Shown: positions 55,280 to 64,000, counted from the stretch's first letter. The stretch is 64,000 nucleotides of DNA from an uncultured Isoptericola sp. (GCA_947497265.1 CANMFP010000006.1:62001-126000); one strand, 5' to 3'. The notes: generated by a model from the letters alone, not told the origin. Numbers and translations are program-made.

Positions 55280-56208
55280 TGACAGTGCGCACGCTGCCGG
55301 TGCCGGACGGCCTGGCCGGAGAACGGGTCGACGTCGCTCTCGGGCGCATGCTGGGCTTCTCGCGCACGCAGGCGGCAGAGCTCGCCGCCGCCGGAGCGGT
55401 GCGTCTCGACGGCCGGGAGGTCGGCAAGTCGGACCGGGTGGCCCCCGGCGGCTGGCTGGAGGTCGACGTGCCCGAGGTGTCGTCGGCGCCGCCGGTCGTC
55501 GCCGAGCCCGTCGAGGGGATGCGGATCGCCTACGAGGACGACGACGTCGTGGTCGTCGACAAGCCGGTCGGGGTCGCAGCGCACCCGTCGCCGGGGTGGA
55601 CGGGCCCGACGGTGGTCGGAGCCCTGGCGGCGGCGGGGTACCGGATCTCGACGTCGGGGGCGGCCGAGCGTCAGGGGATCGTGCACCGGCTGGACGTCGG
55701 GACCTCCGGCCTGATGGCCGTGGCCAAGAGCGAGCTGGCGTACACCGGACTGAAGCGCGCCTTCAAGGAGCGCACGGTGGACAAGGTCTACCACGCGCTG
55801 GTCCAGGGCCACCCCGAGCCGACGACCGGGACCATCGACGCGCCCATCGGCCGGCACCCGCACCACGACTACCGGTTCGCCGTGGTGGCGGAGGGCAAGG
55901 CGTCGGTGACGCACTACGAGGTCCTCGAGATGCTCCCGGCGGCCTCGTTGGCGCAGGTGCACCTGGAGACGGGTCGGACGCACCAGATCCGCGTGCACTT
56001 CGCGGCGTTGCGGCACCCGCTGGTGGGTGACCTCACGTACGGCGCGGACCCGGTGCTGGCATCGAGGGTCGGGCTCGAGCGGCAGTGGCTGCACGCGATG
56101 CGGCTGGGTTTCGAGCACCCGCTGACGGGTGGCCGCGTCGAGGTGAGCAGCGAGTACCCCGACGACCTGCAGTCGGCTCTCGAGGTCGTCCGCGGCGCCT
56201 ACGCCTGA
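55279..56208 (+). CDS. rluD: RluD-family pseudouridine synthase
   Basis: 23S rRNA pseudouridine synthase, 309 residues: S4 domain ([38 protein letters not shown]), then the catalytic Asp motif [31 protein letters not shown], and the C-terminal [24 protein letters not shown]. The ATG overlaps the lspA stop by one base. Exact target uridines are inferred from RluD. Confidence 0.93.
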   Translation: MTVRTLPVPDGLAGERVDVALGRMLGFSRTQAAELAAAGAVRLDGREVGKSDRVAPGGWLEVDVPEVSSAPPVVAEPVEGMRIAYEDDDVVVVDKPVGVAAHPSPGWTGPTVVGALAAAGYRISTSGAAERQGIVHRLDVGTSGLMAVAKSELAYTGLKRAFKERTVDKVYHALVQGHPEPTTGTIDAPIGRHPHHDYRFAVVAEGKASVTHYEVLEMLPAASLAQVHLETGRTHQIRVHFAALRHPLVGDLTYGADPVLASRVGLERQWLHAMRLGFEHPLTGGRVEVSSEYPDDLQSALEVVRGAYA

Positions 56209-56237
56209 CGGCGCTTGTCCCGGAGGCAGCAGCGGGC

Positions 56238-56243
56238 TACTCT
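56238..56243 (+). promoter_or_regulatory. -10 of GH55 gene
   Basis: TACTCT. It places the transcription start near 56250, right at the edge of the inverted repeat. Confidence 0.6.
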
Positions 56244-56251
56244 CGTGGCGA

Positions 56252-56271
56252 CGGGTGACACGAGTCACCCG
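56252..56271. promoter_or_regulatory. Inverted repeat (operator candidate) before GH55 gene
   Basis: CGGGTGAC-ACGA-GTCACCCG, perfect 8-base arms, at the transcription start. It could be the binding site of a repressor, or an RNA hairpin at the 5' end. Confidence 0.6.
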
Positions 56272-56292
56272 CGACCTCGACGAGGAGGACGC

Positions 56293-58218
56293 ATGTCATC
56301 ACCCCACGCAGCGGCACGAGCGAGCGCACGGCAGCCGCGCCGCCGGCTCGTGCCTGCCGTCGCCGCAGGAGCAGCTCTCGTGACCGCCATCGCCACCATG
56401 CCCGGCGCGCAGGCCGCCCGGCCCGACCTGGTCGACGCCACCGACCCGGACTTCGGCCCGCACGTGACCGTGTTCGGTCCCAGCACGCCGCAGGACGAGA
56501 TCCAGGCCACGATGGACTCCCTGCACGACCGGCAGGTCGACGCCGAGATGGGTACCGACCGGCACGCCGTCTACTTCCTGCCCGGCACCTACGGCTCGGC
56601 CGAGGATCCGTTGCAGATCGACGTCGGGTACTACACCGAGGTCGCCGGTCTGGGCGCCTCGCCGTCCGACGTCACCGTCGACGGCACGATCGAGGTGCGC
56701 AACCGCTGCCTCTCGGACGACCCCGCGAACCCCAACTGCATCGCGCTGGTCAACTTCTGGCGGACCGTGTCGAACCTGTCGCTCGACGTGAACACCGCGG
56801 GCCAGGGCGACTGCGAGGCGACGACGAACTTCTGGGCGGTGTCGCAGGCTGTCTCGATGCGTCGTCTCGACGTGCGCGGCCCGCTCTCGCTCATGGACTA
56901 CTGCTCGGCGGGCCCGCAGTACGCCAGCGGCGGCTTCATCGCCGACTCCCGGTTCGACACCGAGGTGACCAACGGCTCGCAGCAGCAGTGGCTCACGCGC
57001 AACAGCGAGCTCGGTGGCGGCTGGTCCAACGCGGTGTGGAACCAGGTCTTCGCCGGGGTCGACGGTGCGCCGAGCGAGCAGAACTTTCCGACGGAGCCGT
57101 ACACCACGCTCGAGACGACGCCGGTGAGCCGTGAGAAGCCGTACCTGTTCGTCGACGACGAGGGGCGTTACCAGGTGCGCGTCCCCGCCGCGCAGACGGA
57201 TACTCGCGGCGTCTCGTGGGCCGACGGCCTCGCCCCCGGCCGCACGCTGCCGATCGCGGACTTCTACGTCGCACGGCCCGGCGACTCCGTGGCGAGGATC
57301 AACAGCCAGCTGGCTCGCGGAAAGCACCTGCTGCTCACGCCCGGCGTCTACGACGTCGACCGGAGCATCTCCGTCAAGCGGCCGGGCACGGTCGTGCTCG
57401 GCATGGGGCACGCCACGCTCACCGCCGTCGACGGCGCGGTGCCGCTGACGGTCGCCGACACCTCCGGGGTCGTCGTGGCCGGTGTCTCCATCGACGCCGG
57501 GACCGAGGAGTCGCCGGCGCTGCTGCGCATCGGCAAGGAGCGCGGCAAGAACCACAGGTCGGACGCCGCCGACCCGATCACGTTGTCCGACGTGTACTTC
57601 CGGGTGGGCGGCCCGCATGTCGGCAAGGCGGACGTGGCTCTCGACGTGAACTCGCACGACGTGCTCATCGACCACACCTGGGTGTGGCGCGGCGACCACG
57701 GCGTCGAGGGCTTCGCGACGGACGGGTCCGCGGGCGTCAACGGCGACACGGAGCGCTGGGCCACGAACGTCGGCCGCAACGGCGTGGTGGTCGACGGCGA
57801 CCGCGTCACCGCCACCGGGCTCTTCGTCGAGCACTTCCAGGAGCACAACACGATCTGGAACGGCGAGGACGGCACCGTGGTCCTCTACCAGAACGAGCTG
57901 CCCTACGACCCGCCGACCCAGGCGGACTGGACGCAGCCGGACGGCACGCTCGGCTGGGAGGGGTACAAGGTCGCCGACGACGTCGAGCGGCACCGCCTGT
58001 TCGGCGCGGGCGTGTACGTGTTCAACCAGAACAACCCGGAGATCATCACGGAGAACGGGTTCTCGGTGCCGCAGGTACCGGGGGTTCGGCTGCACCACCT
58101 CATGACGGTCAACCTCAGTGCCGGCACGATCCAGCACGTCGTCAACGGGGTGGGCGACGCGGTGCCGCCGTCGACGTCGGGGTCCCCGGAGTACGTCGTG
58201 GACTACCCGGTGCCCTGA
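56293..58218 (+). CDS. Secreted GH55-family beta-1,3-glucanase
   Basis: 641 residues: signal peptide ([26 protein letters not shown], about 15-40) then the two-beta-helix GH55 fold. Segments FGPHVTVFGPSTPQDEIQATMDSLHDRQ, GYYTEVAGLGASPSDVTVDG, NFWAVSQAVSMRRLDVRG, GGFIADSRFDTEVTNGSQQQWLTRNSELGG and TIWNGEDGTVVLYQNELPYDPP match the Streptomyces laminarinase type as I recall it; the Glu of QNELPYDPP is the likely catalytic acid. It should degrade fungal or algal beta-1,3-glucan outside the cell. ATG after GAGGAGGA. It and the regulator below sit between rluD and dnaE, which are usually close. Confidence 0.88.
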   Translation: MSSPHAAARASARQPRRRLVPAVAAGAALVTAIATMPGAQAARPDLVDATDPDFGPHVTVFGPSTPQDEIQATMDSLHDRQVDAEMGTDRHAVYFLPGTYGSAEDPLQIDVGYYTEVAGLGASPSDVTVDGTIEVRNRCLSDDPANPNCIALVNFWRTVSNLSLDVNTAGQGDCEATTNFWAVSQAVSMRRLDVRGPLSLMDYCSAGPQYASGGFIADSRFDTEVTNGSQQQWLTRNSELGGGWSNAVWNQVFAGVDGAPSEQNFPTEPYTTLETTPVSREKPYLFVDDEGRYQVRVPAAQTDTRGVSWADGLAPGRTLPIADFYVARPGDSVARINSQLARGKHLLLTPGVYDVDRSISVKRPGTVVLGMGHATLTAVDGAVPLTVADTSGVVVAGVSIDAGTEESPALLRIGKERGKNHRSDAADPITLSDVYFRVGGPHVGKADVALDVNSHDVLIDHTWVWRGDHGVEGFATDGSAGVNGDTERWATNVGRNGVVVDGDRVTATGLFVEHFQEHNTIWNGEDGTVVLYQNELPYDPPTQADWTQPDGTLGWEGYKVADDVERHRLFGAGVYVFNQNNPEIITENGFSVPQVPGVRLHHLMTVNLSAGTIQHVVNGVGDAVPPSTSGSPEYVVDYPVP

Positions 58219-58234
58219 CCGGCGCCGAGCGGCG

Positions 58235-59203
58235 TCAGGTCGACGATCGCACGACGACGCGGGCGGGGTCGTCCGGCCAGGGCGGCCGCCCGTGCCCGTC
58301 GAGCACCGCCAGCACGCTCGCCGCCAGGTGCTCGGACTGGGCCGTCACCGGTTGGGCCACGGTGGTCAGCGGGGGCGTCGTGACCCGGGCGGCGGGGGCG
58401 TCGTCGACGCCGATCACCGCGATATCGTCGGGGACCGCTAGGCCGGCGTCCCGGGCGCCGGCGAGCAGGGCCAGGGCGACCTCGTCGTTGTACGCGGCGA
58501 CGGCGGTGACGCCGCTCGCGTGCCAGGAGCGGACCGTCGCGCCGGCCGGCTCGTCCGTCCGCACGGCGGCCTGCCGGGGCTCGGGCAGCCCGCGTGCCGC
58601 GCAGGCGTCGCGGACCCCGGCGAAGCGGGCGTCGCCGAACCGGCGCAGCCGACCGTCCGTCGTCGTGGCGAACGCGACCCAGCGGTGCCCGCGGGCGGTC
58701 AGGTGGTCGACCTGGAGCACGGCGAGGTCGTGCTGCGAGCGGTCGAAGGCCCCGCCGTCGGCGGACTCGACCGACCCGACGACGGCGATCCCGGCCTGCT
58801 CCATCGCCCGCACGTCGGCGGGGAGGAACGGGGCGAGCCCGACGACGGCGCGTGGTGTCACGGCCCGCCACAGCTCGGCCAGCGCGCGCGAGTCGCGGTG
58901 GTGGTGGACCAGCACGAACAGCCCGCGCTCGGCGAGCACGTCGGTGAGGTGGTCCAGCAGCGAGTCCACGACGGGGCCGGTCGGCCAGTCGGGCAGCACG
59001 CAGACGACCAGGTCGCTGCGCCCGCGTCGCAGCGTGCGAGCGGCCGCCGACGGCGCGTACCCCAGCCGGGAGGCCGTCGCCCGGACGTGCTCGCGGGTCG
59101 CCTCGGAGACGGACGCACCAGGGGTGTCGTTGAGGACGTAGCTGACGGTGGTGCGGGAGACCCCCGCGGCGCGGGCGACGTCGGCACTCGTCACTGAGGC
59201 CAC
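58235..59203 (-). CDS. LacI-family transcriptional regulator
   Basis: 322 residues: helix-turn-helix VTSADVARAAGVSRTTVSYVLNDTPGASVSEATREHVRATASRLGY with the hinge helix NAAARTL-like PSAAARTLRRGRSDL, then a periplasmic-binding-like effector domain (VGLAPFLPADVRAMEQAGIAVVGSVES, GHRWVAFATTTDG, VPDDIAVIGVDDAPAARVTTPPLTTVAQP). GTG start after GGAGGAG. Convergent with the GH55 gene, so a sugar-responsive repressor of that gene is likely. A TGGGAGC half-site resembling CelR operators lies at 59229. Confidence 0.9.
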   Translation of the reverse strand: MASVTSADVARAAGVSRTTVSYVLNDTPGASVSEATREHVRATASRLGYAPSAAARTLRRGRSDLVVCVLPDWPTGPVVDSLLDHLTDVLAERGLFVLVHHHRDSRALAELWRAVTPRAVVGLAPFLPADVRAMEQAGIAVVGSVESADGGAFDRSQHDLAVLQVDHLTARGHRWVAFATTTDGRLRRFGDARFAGVRDACAARGLPEPRQAAVRTDEPAGATVRSWHASGVTAVAAYNDEVALALLAGARDAGLAVPDDIAVIGVDDAPAARVTTPPLTTVAQPVTAQSEHLAASVLAVLDGHGRPPWPDDPARVVVRSST

Positions 59204-59292
59204 GGCTCCTCCTTCTCCGGGCGTGTGTTGGGAGCACTGTACGCGGACGGCGCGGGGCGGTGCCGGGGGATCCGGCGAGGGGCGTCGTCGAA

Positions 59293-59314
59293 GGTCGGTG
59301 GCGGCTCCTAGACT
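59293..59314 (+). promoter_or_regulatory. PafBC-like promoter of dnaE
   Basis: GGTCGGTG at 59293-59300, 8 bases, then TAGACT at 59309-59314. It shares GTCGGTGG and exact spacing with the recA element at 382-403, with one mismatch to TGTCRGTG. The -10 ends 7 bases before the dnaE ATG. Confidence 0.6.
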
Positions 59315-59321
59315 CGACCCC

Positions 59322-62300
59322 ATGCCGGACGCACCTGAGAAGAACGACGACTTCGTCCACCTCCACGTCCACACCGAGTACTCGATGCTGGACGGTGCGG
59401 CCCGGATGAACGACCTGTTCACCGAGGTGGCGCGGCTGGGCCAGAAGGCGATCGCGATCACCGACCACGGGTACCTGTTCGGGGCGTTCGACTTCTGGAG
59501 CACCGCGCAGAAGTTCGGGGTCAAGCCGATCATCGGTGTCGAGGCGTACGTCACGCCGGGCACCAGCCGGCACGACCGCACCAAGGTCCAGTGGGGCGAG
59601 CAGCACCAGCGGCGCGACGACGTCTCCGCGGGCGGCGCCTACACCCACATGACGCTGTGGTCCCGGGACAACACCGGCATGCACAACCTGTTCCGGGCGT
59701 CGTCGTTGGCGTCCCTGGACGGCCAGATGGGCAAGTGGCCGCGCATGGACCGCGAGCTGCTCGAGACCTATGCCGAGGGCCTGATGGCCACCTCGGGCTG
59801 CCCGTCCGGCGAGATCCAGACGCGCCTGCGCCTCGGCCAGTGGGACGACGCGGTCCGGGCGGCCGGGGAGTACCAGGACATCTTCGGCAAGGAGAACTAC
59901 TTCGTCGAGCTCATGGACCACGGGATCGAGATCGAGTCCCGCACGTCGAAGGACCTGCTGCGCCTGGCGGAGCACATCGGGGCGCCGCTGGTCGCGACCA
60001 ACGACCTGCACTACACCAAGCAGGAGGACTCCCACGCGCACGAGGTGCTGCTGGCGGTGAACTCCGGGTCCACGCTGGACGAGCCGACCTACGACCAGGG
60101 TGGTAGCCGGTTCGCGTTCAGCGGCGACAACTTCTACGTCAAGTCCGGTGCCGAGATGCGGCGGCTGTTCGCCGAGATGCCGGAGGCGGTCGACAACACG
60201 TTGCTCATCGCGGAGCGGTGCGAGGTCTCGTTCGACACCGGCGCGAACTACATGCCGAACTTCCCGGTGCCCGACGGCGAGGACGAGATCTCCTGGTTCG
60301 TCAAGGAGGTCGAGCACGGCCTGCACCGCCGCTACCCGGCGGGGGTGCCGGACGAGGTCCGTGCGCAGGCGAAGTACGAGACCGAGGTCATCATCCAGAT
60401 GGGCTTCCCGGGGTACTTCCTCGTCGTCGCCGACTTCATCAACTGGGCCAAGGAGCAGGGCATCCGCGTCGGCCCCGGCCGTGGTTCGGCGGCCGGCTCG
60501 ATGGTGTCCTACGTGATGGGCATCACCGAGCTCGACCCGCTCGAGCACGGGCTGATCTTCGAGCGGTTCCTCAACCCGGAACGCGTCTCCATGCCGGACG
60601 TCGACGTCGACTTCGACGAGCGCCGGCGCGCCGAGGTCATCCGCTACGTGAGCGACAAGTACGGCGACGACCGGGTGGCGATGATCGTCACCTACGGGTC
60701 GATCAAGGCCAAGCAGGCCCTCAAGGACGCCTCCCGCGTGCTCGGCTTCCCGTTCGCGATGGGGGAGAAGCTCACCAAGGCGATGCCGCCGCCCGTCATG
60801 GGCAAGGACATCCCGCTGTCCGGCATCTTCGACCCCGAGCACGAGCGCTACTCGGAGGCCTCCGAGTTCCGGCAGGTGCACGACACCGACCCCGAGGCCC
60901 AGCGCGTGGTGGAGACGGCGCGCGGCATCGAAGGGCTCAAGCGCCAGTGGGGCGTCCACGCGGCGGGCGTGATCATGTCGAGCGAGCCGCTGATCGACGT
61001 CATCCCGATCATGCGGCGCCCGCAGGACGGCGCGGTCATCACACAGTTCGACTACCCGACGTCCGAGGGTCTCGGCCTGATCAAGATGGACTTCCTCGGG
61101 CTCCGGAACCTCACGATCCTCGACGACGCGCTCGAGAACATCACCATGAACGGCAAGGACGCGGTCGAGATCGAGCACGTCCCGCTCGACGACGTCGCCA
61201 CCTACGAGCTGCTCGCCCGCGGCGAGACCCTCGGCGTGTTCCAGCTCGACGGCGGCCCGATGCGCTCGCTGCTGCGCCAGATGCGTCCCGACAAGTTCGA
61301 CGACCTCTCGGCGGTCATCGCGCTGTACCGACCCGGGCCGATGGGCATGAACTCGCACGTGAACTATGCGCTGCGCAAGAACGGCATGCAGAAGATCGAG
61401 CCGATCCACCGTGAGCTGGCCGAGCCGTTGTCCGAGGTCCTGGACGAGACCTACGGTCTGATCGTCTACCAGGAGCAGGTGCAGCGCGCCGCGCAGATCC
61501 TCGCGGGCTACTCGCTCGGCCAGGCGGACCTCCTGCGCCGCGCCATGGGCAAGAAGAAGCCCGAGGTGCTCGCCAAGGAGTTCGTGAACTTCGAGGCCGG
61601 CTGCAAGGAGCGGGGCTACTCCGACGCTGCGATCAAGGCCGTCTGGGACGTCCTGGTGCCGTTCGCCGGCTATGCGTTCAACAAGGCGCACTCCGCCGGG
61701 TACGGGCTGGTCGCCTACTGGACGGCGTACCTCAAGGCGAAGTACCCCACGGAGTACATGGCGGGGCTCCTGCAGTCCGTGCGGGACGACAAGGACAAGA
61801 TGGCGCTGTATCTCGGCGAGTGCCGCCGGATGCGCATCACCGTCCTGCCGCCGGACGTCAACGAGTCGGCCGCGAAGTTCACGGCCGTCGGTGACGACAT
61901 CAGGTTCGGGCTGACGGCGGTGCGTAACGTCGGCGCGAACGTCGTCTCGGCGATCCTCGCGGCCCGCGAGGAGCACGGCGACTTCACCTCGTTCACCGAC
62001 TTCCTCGACAAGGTGCCGGCCGTGGTGTGCAACAAGCGCACCATCGAGTCGCTGATCAAGGCCGGGGCGTTCGACTCCCTCGGGCACCCGCGGCGTGCGC
62101 TGCTGGTCGTCCACGAGCAGGCGGTGGACTCGGTGATCTCGGTCAAGCGCGAGGAGGCGAAGGGGCAGTTCGACCTGTTCGCCGACCTGGGCGCGGGCGA
62201 CGAGAAGATGAGCTTCAGCGTCGACGTGCCGGACCTGCCGGACTGGGACAAGAAGCAGCTGCTCGCGTTCGAGCGGGAGATGCTGGGGCTGTACGTCTCG

Positions 62301-62879
62301 GACCACCCGTTGTCCGGCATGGAGCACGTGCTGGCGCGTGCGGCCGACACGTCCATCGCGTCGCTCATGGCCGACGAGGGCCGTCCGGACGGTTCCTCCG
62401 TCACCGTCGCCGGGCTGCTGACCTCCGTGCAGCGCAAGATGAGCAAGAACGGCAACCCGTGGGCGGCCGTGACCATCGAGGACCTGGAGGGTTCCGTCGA
62501 GGTCATGTTCTTCGGCGAGACCTACCTGGCCTACTCCACCGTCCTCGCCGAGGACCAGGTGGTGACGCTCAAGGGCCGGGTCCGCCGGCGTGACGAGCAG
62601 ATGCAGCTCCAGGCGCAGGAGGTGACCCTGCCGGACACCTCGGCGGTGGCCGACTCCCCGGTGCAGGTGACCGTGCCCCACACGCGGTGCGTCGAGCCGG
62701 TGATGGTGCGGTTGCGCGAGGTGCTGACGTCGCACCCGGGACCGGCCGAGGTCCACGTGCACGTGGCCGAGCCCGGCAAGAAGACGGTGGTGCGCGCGGC
62801 CGACCGGCTGCGGGTCGAGAAGTCGCCCGCGCTCTTCGGCGACCTCAAGGCCCTGCTCGGCCCGAGCTGCCTGTCATGA
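59322..62879 (+). CDS. dnaE: DNA polymerase III alpha subunit DnaE1
   Basis: Main replicative polymerase, 1185 residues. N-terminal PHP domain (FVHLHVHTEYSMLDGAARMNDLF...ITDHGYLFGAFDFW), then the catalytic core GPGRGSAAGSMVSYVMGI and MPDVDVDFDERRR with active-site Asp residues, and HAAGVIMSSEPL. Later parts are FNKAHSAGYGLVAYWTAYLKAKYP, the OB-fold region and a C-terminal DnaE domain. Length and motifs indicate DnaE1 rather than the shorter mutasome DnaE2. Start ATG 59322; a 1519-codon antisense ORF over it is spurious. Confidence 0.97.
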   Translation: MPDAPEKNDDFVHLHVHTEYSMLDGAARMNDLFTEVARLGQKAIAITDHGYLFGAFDFWSTAQKFGVKPIIGVEAYVTPGTSRHDRTKVQWGEQHQRRDDVSAGGAYTHMTLWSRDNTGMHNLFRASSLASLDGQMGKWPRMDRELLETYAEGLMATSGCPSGEIQTRLRLGQWDDAVRAAGEYQDIFGKENYFVELMDHGIEIESRTSKDLLRLAEHIGAPLVATNDLHYTKQEDSHAHEVLLAVNSGSTLDEPTYDQGGSRFAFSGDNFYVKSGAEMRRLFAEMPEAVDNTLLIAERCEVSFDTGANYMPNFPVPDGEDEISWFVKEVEHGLHRRYPAGVPDEVRAQAKYETEVIIQMGFPGYFLVVADFINWAKEQGIRVGPGRGSAAGSMVSYVMGITELDPLEHGLIFERFLNPERVSMPDVDVDFDERRRAEVIRYVSDKYGDDRVAMIVTYGSIKAKQALKDASRVLGFPFAMGEKLTKAMPPPVMGKDIPLSGIFDPEHERYSEASEFRQVHDTDPEAQRVVETARGIEGLKRQWGVHAAGVIMSSEPLIDVIPIMRRPQDGAVITQFDYPTSEGLGLIKMDFLGLRNLTILDDALENITMNGKDAVEIEHVPLDDVATYELLARGETLGVFQLDGGPMRSLLRQMRPDKFDDLSAVIALYRPGPMGMNSHVNYALRKNGMQKIEPIHRELAEPLSEVLDETYGLIVYQEQVQRAAQILAGYSLGQADLLRRAMGKKKPEVLAKEFVNFEAGCKERGYSDAAIKAVWDVLVPFAGYAFNKAHSAGYGLVAYWTAYLKAKYPTEYMAGLLQSVRDDKDKMALYLGECRRMRITVLPPDVNESAAKFTAVGDDIRFGLTAVRNVGANVVSAILAAREEHGDFTSFTDFLDKVPAVVCNKRTIESLIKAGAFDSLGHPRRALLVVHEQAVDSVISVKREEAKGQFDLFADLGAGDEKMSFSVDVPDLPDWDKKQLLAFEREMLGLYVSDHPLSGMEHVLARAADTSIASLMADEGRPDGSSVTVAGLLTSVQRKMSKNGNPWAAVTIEDLEGSVEVMFFGETYLAYSTVLAEDQVVTLKGRVRRRDEQMQLQAQEVTLPDTSAVADSPVQVTVPHTRCVEPVMVRLREVLTSHPGPAEVHVHVAEPGKKTVVRAADRLRVEKSPALFGDLKALLGPSCLS

Positions 62880-63385
62880 GCGCCGCCTGGGACGACGGCA
62901 CCGCGGGCCACCGGTTCCGCGTGGTGCCGGCCGTCTACCTGCTGCTGCGCCGCGAGGGTCAGGTGCTGCTGCAGCTGCGGTCCGGCACCGGCTTCATGGA
63001 CGGGTACTGGGCGGCCGGCGCGGCGGGCCACGTCGAGGAGGGCGAGTCGGTGCTCGAGGCCGCCGTGCGGGAGGCGCGCGAAGAGCTCGGGGTGACCGTC
63101 GCACCGGAGGACCTCGAGGCGTTGACGGTCTCGCACCGTGGGCTGCCTGGCGGCCCGGCGCTGGAGCAGCGGGTCGACTTCTTCTTCGCGGCGAGCCGGT
63201 GGCAGGGCGACCCCGTGCTGCAGGAGCGCGACAAGGCGGCGGACCTGCGCTGGTTCCCGTTCGTGCACCTGCCGGAGCCGGTCGTGCCCCACGAGCTGGT
63301 GGTGCTGCGTGCCCTGCACGACGGCGCCGTGCCGCGCGTGACGGTCCGCGGCTTCGACGGTCCGGGACCCGCGGCCGGGGCGTAG
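62876..63385 (+). CDS. NUDIX hydrolase
   Basis: 169-residue pyrophosphohydrolase with the Nudix box GHVEEGESVLEAAVREAREELGV, preceded by RVVPAVYLLLRREGQVLLQLRSGTGFMDGYWAA. Substrate unknown. It overlaps dnaE by ATGA, which suggests a house-cleaning role tied to replication. Its TAG stop begins the -10 of the next gene. Confidence 0.92.
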   Translation: MSAAWDDGTAGHRFRVVPAVYLLLRREGQVLLQLRSGTGFMDGYWAAGAAGHVEEGESVLEAAVREAREELGVTVAPEDLEALTVSHRGLPGGPALEQRVDFFFAASRWQGDPVLQERDKAADLRWFPFVHLPEPVVPHELVVLRALHDGAVPRVTVRGFDGPGPAAGA

Positions 63386-63388
63386 GCT
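63383..63388 (+). promoter_or_regulatory. -10 of PPOX gene on the NUDIX stop codon
   Basis: TAGGCT, whose TAG is the NUDIX stop, 7 bases before the GTG at 63396. Confidence 0.55.
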
Positions 63389-63395
63389 CGCGCCC

Positions 63396-63803
63396 GTGAT
63401 CCGACTCAACCCCGAGCAGCTCGTCTTCGTCACGGAACGGCACCTCGCGACGCTGACCACGCTGCGCGCCGACGGCACGCCGCACGTGGTCCCCGTGGCC
63501 TTCACCTGGGACGCCGAGCGGGGCGTCGTGCGGATCACCGCGCGGCGCACGTCGGTCAAGGCGCGCAACGCCCGCCGCCGGGGACCGGACGGTGAGCCGC
63601 CACGGGCTGCCGTCTGCCAGGTCGACGGCGGCCGGTGGATGACGCTCGAGGGGACCATCGCCGTCGTGGAGGACGCTGACGAGGTGGCCGAGGCGGTCCG
63701 CCGCTACGCGAAGCGGTTCCGGCAGCTCGAGCACGACCCGGACCGGATCGTGCTGCAGCTGACCCCGGACCGGGTGATGGCGTCGGCCTACATGTCGTCC
63801 TGA
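63396..63803 (+). CDS. PPOX-class (F420/FMN-dependent) enzyme
   Basis: 135-residue split-beta-barrel flavin/F420-binding protein of the pyridoxamine-oxidase-like group: LNPEQLVFVTERHLATLTTLRADGTPHVVPVAFTWD, VRITARRTSVKARNARRRG, AAVCQVDGGRWMTLEGTIAVVEDADEVAEAVRRYAKRFRQLEHDPDRIVLQLTPDRVMAS. Reaction unknown; family members reduce or oxidise small molecules. GTG start of leaderless type. Its 3' end overlaps the convergent S4 gene by 16 bases. Confidence 0.88.
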   Translation: MIRLNPEQLVFVTERHLATLTTLRADGTPHVVPVAFTWDAERGVVRITARRTSVKARNARRRGPDGEPPRAAVCQVDGGRWMTLEGTIAVVEDADEVAEAVRRYAKRFRQLEHDPDRIVLQLTPDRVMASAYMSS

Positions 63804-64000
63804 ACGACGACGGCGGTCTCCTCGCCCTCGGGGCCGACGACCGTCACCCGTGCGCCGGCGCGCAGCTGACGCCCGCGCCGCGTCTCGGTCTCGCCGTCGA
63901 CGCGGACGTCGCCGTCGGCCACGAGGTCGCGGGCGTGGTTCCCGGACTCGGCGAGGCCGGCGAGCTTGAGGAACTGGCCGAGCCGGATGGCGTCGTCGCG
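63788..64000 (-). CDS. RNA-binding S4-domain protein (partial)
   Basis: The C-terminal 70 residues of a minus-strand gene that continues past the right edge. It shows an S4 fold: DAIRLGQFLKLAGLAESGNHARDLVADGDVRVDGETETRRGRQLRAGARVTVVG, like small YbcJ/RqcP-type S4 proteins. The TAG stop lies inside the end of the PPOX gene. Confidence 0.85.
   Translation of the reverse strand, partial: RDDAIRLGQFLKLAGLAESGNHARDLVADGDVRVDGETETRRGRQLRAGARVTVVGPEGEETAVVVQDDM

Noticed and set aside
59229-59235. CelR-type operator upstream of the LacI gene
   Set aside because: Only the half-site TGGGAGC is present without the inverted second half, so it is mentioned only as weak support.
58203-62762. 1519-codon open frame on the minus strand over dnaE
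   Set aside because: It is antisense to a fully recognisable DnaE1 and lacks any family sequence. Such frames arise from GC-rich third-position bias.

Overview
The window is a contiguous piece of a high-GC Gram-positive (actinobacterial) chromosome. FtsZ, SepF, Wag31 and the mraZ-to-wag31 division and cell-wall cluster, with the neighbouring recA-recX, miaB-miaA-dapF, hflX, lexA-LysM-nrdR and lspA-rluD-dnaE blocks, have the order seen in Micrococcales. Very high GC, frequent GTG starts and a GH55 beta-glucanase suggest the Cellulomonadaceae/Promicromonosporaceae (Cellulomonas, Cellulosimicrobium, Isoptericola-like). That family placement is inference. I count 62 protein genes, one cut by the right edge. 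I see no tRNA, rRNA, CRISPR array, insertion sequence or prophage.

Layout. 1-5.7 kb: DUF3046, recA-recX, and a gluABCD-type glutamate uptake operon on the minus strand. 5.7-14 kb: tRNA modification (miaB, miaA), dapF, two YbjN-type genes, a small membrane protein, an RsmC-like methyltransferase and hflX. 14-20.6 kb: DinG-like helicase, lactate dehydrogenase, lexA facing a LysM division-inhibitor-like gene, nrdR, a DUF5302 gene and serA. 20.6-30.6 kb: HelD-type ATPase, a three-gene phosphorelay (receiver-PP2C, histidine kinase, single receiver), PAC2 protein, cold-shock protein, spermidine-synthase-like gene, an SOS operon (HEPN protein + DinB) and DUF3040. 30.6-55.3 kb: TgpA-like transglutaminase/DUF58/MoxR on the minus strand, diverging from the dcw cluster mraZ-rsmH-ftsL-ftsI-murE-murF-mraY-murD-ftsW-murG-murC-ftsQ-ftsZ-pgeF-sepF-yggT-wag31, then dksA-like and lspA. 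55.3-64 kb: rluD, a GH55 enzyme with a LacI-type regulator, dnaE1, NUDIX, PPOX and an S4-domain gene.

How the genes work together. The window is rich in DNA-damage control. Exact LexA boxes lie upstream of recA and of the HEPN-dinB operon. Two one-mismatch boxes lie between lexA and the LysM gene. A PafBC-type (RecA-independent) promoter motif precedes recA, and a close copy with identical spacing precedes dnaE1. The dcw genes are mostly coupled by 4-base start/stop overlaps. mraZ is preceded by three direct repeats at exact 10-base spacing that look like its own operator.

The most striking global pattern is transcriptional. Eleven genes have a TANNNT hexamer exactly 6 bases before the start codon, and seven more at 7-8 bases, so about 30% of genes look leaderless. 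In three cases the TAG stop codon of the upstream gene is itself the first half of the -10 hexamer of the next gene.
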